NCBI RefSeq assembly: GCF_950023065.1
Contig: NC_088677.1
Coordinates: 65,373,469-65,437,468 of the forward strand
Direction: 5' to 3'
DNA length: 64,000 bases
Source: Planococcus citri
Taxonomy: Eukaryota > Arthropoda > Insecta > Hemiptera > Pseudococcidae
Shown: positions 56,600 to 64,000 of the stretch, in pieces
Position numbering within the stretch: position 1 is the stretch's first letter
Layout of the letters: each line of letters opens with the position of its first letter
Notes under the pieces: model-generated
Told to the model about the DNA's origin: nothing
Seen by the model: the letters and a program-made list of their open reading frames with translations, nothing else
Databases searched by the model: none
Translations under genes and position numbers: made by a program

Positions 56600-58200
56600 T
56601 CAAATTCAAGTACCTGTTTTGGAATCAATTACACGGCAAAGACGACGACGACGTAAAAATGGTCCAATAGAAAGATATTTATGATGTTTCGATATCAAAA
56701 TCTACAGCTTCCTAGATGAATAAACGCCGCTATTAATTATCTACGCGACTGTAAAACATTTCAACATTCCTATCTCACGATCACGTCTCGTTTCTTTTTC
56801 TTTCTTTTTTTTCATCACACTTCCTTCGTGTAGGTAAAGTAGGTACCTCCGAGTAAGAGGGATTTCCGATTTGTCGAATCAATTAGAGCGATGTTGAATC
56901 GTTCAGTAGTGTACCCCGAGTCGAATAGGACCGGGTAATATACACGCTCGTGTAAACGAAACGATCATTAAACGGAAAGGAAGCGAGACAGAAAATATGA
57001 AGATCGGAGACGTCGTCGTCGTCGTCTTCATGAAGTAAGAACCTATACCGCAGAGTCACATAGAGAATGAACCAACGAACATATGAGTGTATATTTGTAC
57101 GTATTACGAAGTCGAAAGAAGCCGCAGCTGATCCGATTGTTACTCGCCCGCACCATAAACTGGTTTTGTGACTGATCGCGAGCAGCACAGCAACCAGAAC
57201 CGTCATTTCCACCTTAATTATATACTCGTACGCCGGTGTGTGTGTGGTGAATCTTTATTAATTGACAATTCACCATCACCACTGGTGGCTTCTTGTGGAT
57301 CGTCAGTCAGCAGTGGAGTATTTGTGTAGGTACTCGAAGAAGCATACAGCGTGAGCTTTGTAGGTGGAGGTGGGCCTCGGCTCGACGAAAACATCCGCGA
57401 AGAAGACAGCAATGTCTGCGACAACGACCATGTGTAATAATTCTATTCTGCATACTGCATATTAAAAATAAAAAAGCAAAACAGCCAATGTAGTTATCCT
57501 CCTAGTGCTGATATGAAAGCCTTTGTCGTCGTTTACGAGTATAGGTACTTGGGTATATATAGAGAGATAAAAGATCTGTATATAGATTTTGTATCCGATA
57601 GAGAACTCGCGGTGATCTATAACGGTACGAGTGTGCCGGCTTGCATTGGTTATAACTTGCAAGTTTAGTATATGTATAGAGAAGCAGTGTCGAATGGCCA
57701 TAGATCCTTGGCAGCGCGGTAGCTTATTATCGTAGTCACGACTCCGTAGTCATGAAAAAAAATAAAAATAAAAGAATGAAAACCACTGGCTAGAGATGGC
57801 GAAGAAAAGACATACAGACTGTGTACGAATCTCTGGCTATAGAGGAGGAGGAGGTACCTGGTACATAAGAGATGTATATATACGCACACAATTGCGCATC
57901 GAGCTGTGTATTTTCAATGCTGCCCCGTTTAACTAAATTAGACATCAACGTTACGGGTAATTCGTACGTTGCATTGGTTGCTGTGTATAATATACTGCTC
58001 GGTACTTGCACGTTTTGACTTATTGATGTCAAACAACCGCCAGCAATGATATTATGAAGAAAAAAAACATCGGCGAGCTCGCTTTGTGCGTAAAAGAACT
58101 GTTATAATGCGTGGTTATGGGTTTCCGTGTGATTGCACGCGGTGCCTAAAGCCTTTCAGATGTGAGCAGTACAGAGGGTATTCACGACCGGCTTGAAATG
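56600..58200. other. CpG-rich island
   Basis: GC-richer, with CGTCGTCGTCGTC at about 57010 and TACGAGTATA words. A 68-codon minus-strand frame (57218-57424, MSQTLLSSSRMFSSSRGPPP...) has plausible composition but overlaps equally open frames on the other strand. No splice boundaries decide between them. It may be regulatory. Confidence 0.3.
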
Positions 58201-58234
58201 TCGATTTGATTAGAGTTCTCGATGAGAGTATGCC

Positions 58235-59060
58235 GGAGTGGTGTAGGTCTGTTGTTGTGGAATCACATCGAGGTGCTGGGAGTTGTTTTTTAAAAAGGGG
58301 AGGAGGTGATTCGAGGGGTTAGATTAGTGATGCGATGGAGTATCTGTGGCTGGGTTGACAAATTCTAGGTAGATGGTGATGAAAATTTTGGCTAATGAGG
58401 ATGGAGATTATTGAGTGAAATTTTTGATGATGGAAGTTTGTCTGAGTGGACTTGTTTTGTTGTGGAATGACTTCGAGGTGGTTGGAGTTTATTTTTTGAA
58501 GGGTCAGGATGGGATTTCAGGGGTTAGGTCATTGATGTGATGGAGTGTCTGTGGCTGGGTTGGCAAATTCCAGGTGGATGGTGATGAAAAATTTGGCTAG
58601 TGAGGGTGTAGATTATTGAGTTGAATTTTTGATAATAGAAGTTTGTCTGAGTGGACTATTTTTGTTGTGGGATGACTTCCAGGTGATTGGGATTTGTTTT
58701 ATGAAAGGCCGAGATGAGATTTGTGGGGTTAGACCATTGATGCGATGGAGTGTCTGTGGCTGGGTTGGCGAATTCCGAGTGGATGTTGAATGAAAATTTT
58801 GGCCCAGAGAGGGTGTCGATTATTGAGTCGAGTTTTCAATAGTAATGGTGTATTTGAAAGTGCAGTTTTATTGTGGGATGGCTTCGTGATGGTTGGAAAT
58901 TGTCTTTTGGAGGGTTAGGATGAGGTTTAAAGCGTTCAGACATTGATGCGATGTATTGTCGTTGAGAGGATTGGCAAATACCGAGCGGATGTTGAAGATT
59001 TTGTTTGATTAGAGTACATCTCATCAAGTTGGTCCACATTTGATGAATTTTTGATCTGAA
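58235..59060. repeat. minisatellite of about 205 bp, four copies
   Basis: The TTGTGG(A/G)AT(C/G) word recurs at 58256, 58461, 58676 and 58872, spaced 205, 215 and 196 bp. Each copy also contains GATGCGATGGAGT-like and GTGGCTGGGTTG words and a TTGTCTGAGTGGAC word. Divergence between copies is moderate, and the last copy is the most degraded. Confidence 0.75.
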
Positions 59061-59583
59061 TTATGATTAGTTTGTATTTCGCCCTGGGATCTGGCAATTG
59101 TGGAATGTGCTGATAGCTCACCTCGTATTTGGATCAAGTTGGCCAGCGGAAGCTGCTCATTTTGAGTTGGGGAAACTATCGTAGGAGGTACAAAATGTCG
59201 TGCATTCAATGTCTCCGGAAATCCATAATCATTTAAGCGCAGCTTGGATTCAAAATCTAGATCTGAATCTGAGGAATTACTGGAATTTGCTTGAATGCGT
59301 TTTCATGCAGTCGTTCCAACTCCAAACTGTTTTCAGAAATCTTGAGATAGATGGTGTTAGTGTTTTGGGATAATTTTAGAGTTGTGTTTGGAGTTGCTGG
59401 AGTCGTCGATACGAATTTCAGTGATGAAGTTAGCTAAAACTCTCTTGCAATCAGTCTTTATAATAATTTTACTTCAAGTAATTTTTCAAGACAAATGATT
59501 TTGACTCAAATGAGCTCGTTCAGTGTAATGATACAGAGTACAGAATTATGAAATAACCAATTCATATCAACTAATCCGTATTG

Positions 59584-59610
59584 TGTTGTTTTCTTGTTTC
59601 AGGTGAGTGC
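59584..59610 (+). promoter_or_regulatory. candidate recursive splice site
   Basis: GTTGTTTTCTTGTTTCAG|GTGAGTGC has a strong pyrimidine tract and acceptor joined directly to a donor (junction 59602/59603). It would lie in the first intron of the candidate plus-strand gene starting at 47.7 kb. Confidence 0.5.
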
Positions 59611-59732
59611 GATTTTTTGGCATAAGAGTTGACTACGTGTAAATACCTACTTATTAGAATGTGTATTCTATCTTCTCCTGTAAATGAGTAAGTCATAAAT
59701 TATTAATTAGTAAACAATTCCTGCCCAAATTG

Positions 59733-59933
59733 ATGCGTTCGGCTCACCTTGAAAAGGGTAGATACAAAAAGTACGAAGATATGATATCAAAATTTTCTCC
59801 AACGTACAAAATACAGTATGAAAATGTGTGGAAACCATTGTTCAATTCTGAATGGATTTCCCGCAGTGCTACTATACCCAGGAATCTCGCTTTGGATTTG
59901 GAGATTTCATGCTTCGGTGAAATCGATTGGTGA
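59733..59933 (+). CDS. candidate 66-codon ORF
   Basis: An ATG at 59733 opens MRSAHLEKGRYKKYEDMISK and continues with mixed charged and aromatic composition to GEIDW and a stop at 59931-59933. In-frame stops lie just upstream, so it would be a complete small gene or, with an acceptor I cannot place, a terminal exon. It begins 130 nt downstream of the recursive-splice candidate. No known domain, no signal peptide. The composition is better than that of chance frames nearby. Confidence 0.28.
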   Translation: MRSAHLEKGRYKKYEDMISKFSPTYKIQYENVWKPLFNSEWISRSATIPRNLALDLEISCFGEIDW

Positions 59934-61189
59934 TTTTTCGAGACATTTGGAGTTTTTTAGTGATGAAAAGAGTTGATATGTTTCGTACTCACTCATACCA
60001 CTCATACCACCTTCTCCATGAATTAGTTTCTGTTATCATCGTCGGTGTTTTACTGTACATAAACTCATAATCTCACAAGATCATCTCAAGCTTATCTTGG
60101 GTTAATTTATTTAGGTATCAGTTATTGCTGCTAAAGCTCATTGATCGGATAATGAATAACAAAAATTACTTCCTGCTAAGTTCAAATTAAAGGTATGATA
60201 ATATCTTAAAAGTGAAAATATGATTCATCTCATAAAAAAGTATTTTTTTCACCTTCGACTTCGAGTCTCTTTTTTCTGGTGATGATTAAAATTGGGAAGC
60301 GTGGCAAAATAGTTCTTTTTCAGCCTATTTATTCCTAAGATGATTCGTTTCCCCATCGAAACCCTATATCACAGACGTAAATTTGCTCTATCAAGTTCTC
60401 ATAAGGAGAGCTGAAGCCTTCTAATATTCAGTTCAAAACAACAAAAAAATCAAAATCACGTATGCAGGAAGTCAGGCCTTGTTAACTTTTCTGACTCCAA
60501 AATTGTATTCTCTTTGGAAGGAGAGGAGGACGATATGTTTCAACATTTTTCACAGCCATAAAAAGTTGTCCAAATTCGAAAAATTCTGCTAAAAAAATGA
60601 AATTACTTACTTTATTCGTATAATTTTGACGTACGAGACTTAACGCTCACAGCTGACTTACATGGTTTTTTGTCTTTGCAAGTTTGCACCAACTCCTCTT
60701 ACGGTAAAAGCAGAAATACAAGAAAATCCATTCTCAAAGAATAAGTAATTTTGAATTCACAAAAATCCGGAGCCTGCAAAGAGAAAGAGGCATGTACTTA
60801 CATATATCCAAAAATTTCAGTTGCAGTGGAAATTCGTTCATTTTAAAAGTTTTTTTGAAGCAAATACTTCAGACATGTTTGAGGTGTGAGAGGAACGACA
60901 TGAATGCATCGACATTTTTTTAAATTGGTATTTCCTTCATTATTAAATATTTTGTTATGAATGTTGATTTCCTCAGCTCTAAAACTATGTACTTATCATC
61001 GAGAAATATTCAGTTCAAAATTGAAAAAAAAATCACGTAAGCAGGAATTCAGGCCTTGTGGACTTTAACTTCAATGTGTCATTCCCTTTGGGAAATGGAA
61101 GGAGTGCAGAACCATACGCTCCAAAATTTTTTACAACTATAAAAAGTTGTCCAATTCAAAAAATTATGCTGAAAAATTGAAAAAATTAC

Positions 61190-62000
61190 TTACTTCATTT
61201 GAAAAGTCTGGCTTTCTATTAGATAGTTCGGCCTTGTATTAGATAATTCGGCTTTATGTTAGAAAAACCAACTTTATATCGGGAAGTTCTGCTTTCAATT
61301 TTCAAGTTGAACTTTCAATTGTAAAGTCGTACTTTCAATTTGGAAGTGGGGCACAATAATATAAATAAGCCAAACTGTGAAATAAAAGGCTGAGCCTTTC
61401 AAAAAAGCTGACTTTTCCTACTAAAATCTTGACTTTCAAATTGAAAGCTCAAATTCAAAATTGAAATCTTGAATTCTCAATTGAAATCTCAATCATCCAA
61501 ATCAAAGCTCAACTTCCCTGTAAAAAGCTCAACTTTGACAAATTCAACTTCAGTATGTGAAACGTAGCTTTTAATTGCAAAGTTCAGATTTCAACAGAGA
61601 AGTTCATCTTTCATTTGTAAAAGTCTCATTTCAATTTTCATTGGAAAAGTTCAACTTTTATGTAAGTTTGACATTCATTACGAAAATTCACAATTTTTTT
61701 CTGAAATCTGAACTTTTGCTGAGAGAGATAAACTTTTGTTTAGAAAACCCATCTAATGCAGGAAGTTTGATTAGGTATTAACTGGAAAGTACAACTTTCA
61801 ATCGGAAAATTCAGTTTTCTATTGAAGAGTTCAGCTTCTATTGAAAAGTTCAGCCTACATTTGAAAAGTTTCATTTTCGATTATTATATCGATAAGTACA
61901 ACTTTTATGCGGGAAGCTTGACTTTTAGCTTTTCCCTTGAAAAGCTTAGTTTTCAAGTGGAAAGTAAAGAAGTGTGTTTCTTTTTTGGTTCTAAACAACT
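61190..62000. repeat. degenerate GAAAAGTTCAACTTTCAATT minisatellite
   Basis: About 0.8 kb made of imperfect units of roughly 22-30 bp built on GAAAAGTTCAACTTTCAATT, including variants with CTCAA and TTGAA in both registers. Because the unit contains AGTTGAACTT-type inverse words, transcripts could fold extensively. Open frames here are composition artefacts. Confidence 0.65.
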
Positions 62001-62489
62001 TGTATTTTATTTGAATGAGGTTTGATTTTTGGGCAGTTCTGATGAGAATCATGAAAAACTGAAACGATGAAATTTTGTACTCAATTGGGGAGGGGAGGTA
62101 AGTTCGTGTTGAAACTTTCTCCATAACTGAAATTTTCGCAAGCGCTTAATAATGTACAACTTTCGTTGCAAAATTTTTAAATAAAAAGCCTTACTTTGGT
62201 ACTGAAGTACAGACTACAGAGTTAGGAATTTCTATTGGAAAGATGATGGATTCTCAGTGAAAGGAGCCTTGAAAATATTTACACCGCTCGTATCCAAAGT
62301 GACATAGTAATTTTTCAAAGTATAACAACTCAAATTGCTCCGGATGTGCTATTGCTTGCGAAATAACTTTTAAATTATAATTTAAAGAAATCTTACCCTC
62401 CTCGTGTTAGAAATTTGAATACTTACTACAAAAAGAAGATGATGATTGAAAATTACGCATTACGTCTTGTACCCCGATTTTTAAAAAAA

Positions 62490-64000
62490 TCTAGCTGACG
62501 TCGACTTTCCACACCGCCTGGATAATGGTCCGTATAACGAAGAAGGTCGCCGCGATAAAGCAGCGAGGCTGGCAGGCGAACGTGATGGGGGGGGAGAGAA
62601 AAATTAGCGTATAATATTGGATGAAAAGTGGAAATTAAATAGGGATAAATTCGACTCTATTAAAGAACTTTGTTACGAGACGTCGACTTCGTTTCTGTAA
62701 CCCTGCCCTACTCTGCCTAGCTGCATTCACCTCTCGGGTGTTTTTTTCGTTCTTCTGCTCTCTCGTCTCGTGTTGTATATTCAAGAAGGGTTACATCGCG
62801 CCACGATGCGATGAAGGTTTGCTAAAGCTAACGCTAAAGCGCACACAGTATTACACTGTATATTCTACAAGAAGGGGAAAGGCTGGCGCTATGGCTTTTT
62901 AAAATACAGATAATTATCCTTAAGGAAAACTTAATTCCGGGGCCTGGCTCGTAAAGAAATGAAAACGAAATAAACTTAGTATTTTGACCAAGTAAAAATA
63001 ATTAAGAAAATTTCATCGTCGTCGGCGATATAGCGTGCTACTGTGTGTAAAGTAGCATTACCTACTACACCAACACCGACTATACTTAGGCAGATCGTCG
63101 TAGTGTGATTGTATGTGCAGAAGAGGAGAGCAGATGATGAAGGGGTAGAGAGCGCGAAAAAGCGCGTTAAAAAGATTGAAGAAAAAGGAATAAAGGAAAA
63201 CGTTTTTCGTAAAATTAACAACCTCGTTGAGAAAAGCGCACTATATTCAGACTAAGACGAAGTCGAAGTCGCGGAATTGAGAAAAAAAGCAGCCTTTTCT
63301 CTCTTTCTTTTTCTAATCAAAAAGAAAAAAAATGTAAATTATAAAATTTCTCAACATTATCGAACATCTAAACGGAATTTTAAGTGTAGTTTTTTTAATT
63401 AGATTTTTTTCTCGACTCGTTCTTCGCCTTCCTCAGTCTTAGTTTAGGTCAAAAAATGACGAACCATTTACCAATCTATGTTTTTTTTTTCATCGTTGAA
63501 CTCGTCATTGCTCGGAATCGTAAGTAATGACTTCGATGAAAAAATTTATTCGAACTTGAAACGATCGATAGATTTTTCACATCAACGAACGATGACGATG
63601 ACGATGCACGTTTCATCACTGTCAAAAAATATAGAGTAGAACTTTGCGCGCTGGTTGGCGGAAAAAGTGCGATGCTCTGCACCACTTGTGCATATCGAAA
63701 AGATGCGATTCGGCTGGATGATGACGTTCGAATGATAAATCTGCTAGCGATAAACGTTATCGGAAACGTCACCGCGAATTACAATCGTGGTTGAATTTTT
63801 CTCGCTTTTATTTTTACGCGTTCGTCGATTACCATTACCTATTTGTACCTGCTGCTGCGGAGCTATTAAATTGTTACAGATTGCTACCTGTATCTAGTTA
63901 AACGATGACAAGTGTAATTTAGTATTCGGAACGTTTGTGAGAATTTTCTCTCTAGTTCGGGAAAACTGATGCGGAGTGTTCGGTTGAGTTGAAAGTTGGG
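62490..64000. other. CpG-rich island, no gene seen
   Basis: GC-richer unique sequence with CGTCGTCG, AAAAGCGCG and pyrimidine tracts, similar to the left edge of the window. Minus-strand frames at 62976 and 63476 lack splice boundaries and have low-complexity composition. Confidence 0.35.

Noticed and set aside
1..64000. CRISPR arrays, rRNA, tRNA, bacterial-type operons
   Set aside because: No regularly spaced direct repeats of CRISPR type, no recognisable tRNA or rRNA sequence by eye, and intron-containing genes throughout argue for a nuclear genome.

Overview
The window reads as a long, AT-rich, repeat-laden stretch of an arthropod, probably insect, nuclear genome. Protein-coding genes are split by short GT-AG introns, there are TATA boxes and AATAAA signals, and DNA-transposon derivatives (MITEs) with TA or TTAA target duplications are common. 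There are no bacterial-style operons. Low GC broken by CpG-rich islands and many GTACCTAC-like words suggest to me a sap-feeding hemipteran such as a mealybug or scale insect, but that is an impression, not a proof.

The centrepiece, about 17.1-43.3 kb, is a tandem array of nine related genes, all on the minus strand (G1-G9 from left to right). Each has two coding exons. Exon 1 (151-157 nt) encodes a signal peptide plus about 30 residues. A phase-1 intron of 60-103 nt follows, then exon 2 with an LC-A-C-A motif, a YW..NY.P block, a C....SC(V/I)I.KG(F/Y) block and a (Y/H)N(L/I)YVG block. Predicted products are 187-216 residues, secreted, and of no family I recognise. Divergence follows map order: G1-G3 are near-copies, G4 is intermediate, G5-G7 form a second clade and G8-G9 a third. 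The array shows active birth and death: two C-terminal relics of a G4-like gene (about 19.80 and 37.23 kb), a scar where a whole gene has gone (about 34.05 kb), a lost splice acceptor in G8, and a TATA-box deletion in G3.

Mobile DNA is concentrated between and beside these genes: a 1.34-kb piggyBac-like hairpin upstream of G9 (with its unoccupied paralogous site upstream of G8), hairpin MITEs at 43.6 and 46.1 kb, smaller TA-flanked MITEs at 10.7, 33.6 and 35.5 kb, an LTR-retrotransposon integrase relic at 35.4-36.1 kb, a palindromic repeat field at 36.2-37.2 kb, and minisatellites at 58.2-59.1 and 61.2-62.0 kb.

Outside the array little is clearly coding. There is a candidate signal-peptide first exon in a CpG-rich island (47.7 kb, plus strand), a candidate acylated small protein with an apparent frameshift (51.7-51.9 kb, minus), a set of candidate exons at 44.4-46.0 kb (minus), and an SGNH-hydrolase-like relic (49.2-49.8 kb, minus). 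Three plus-strand sites (14.44, 32.77 and 59.60 kb) look like recursive splice sites. The simplest reading is that much of the window is very long plus-strand intron, with the minus-strand array nested in it.
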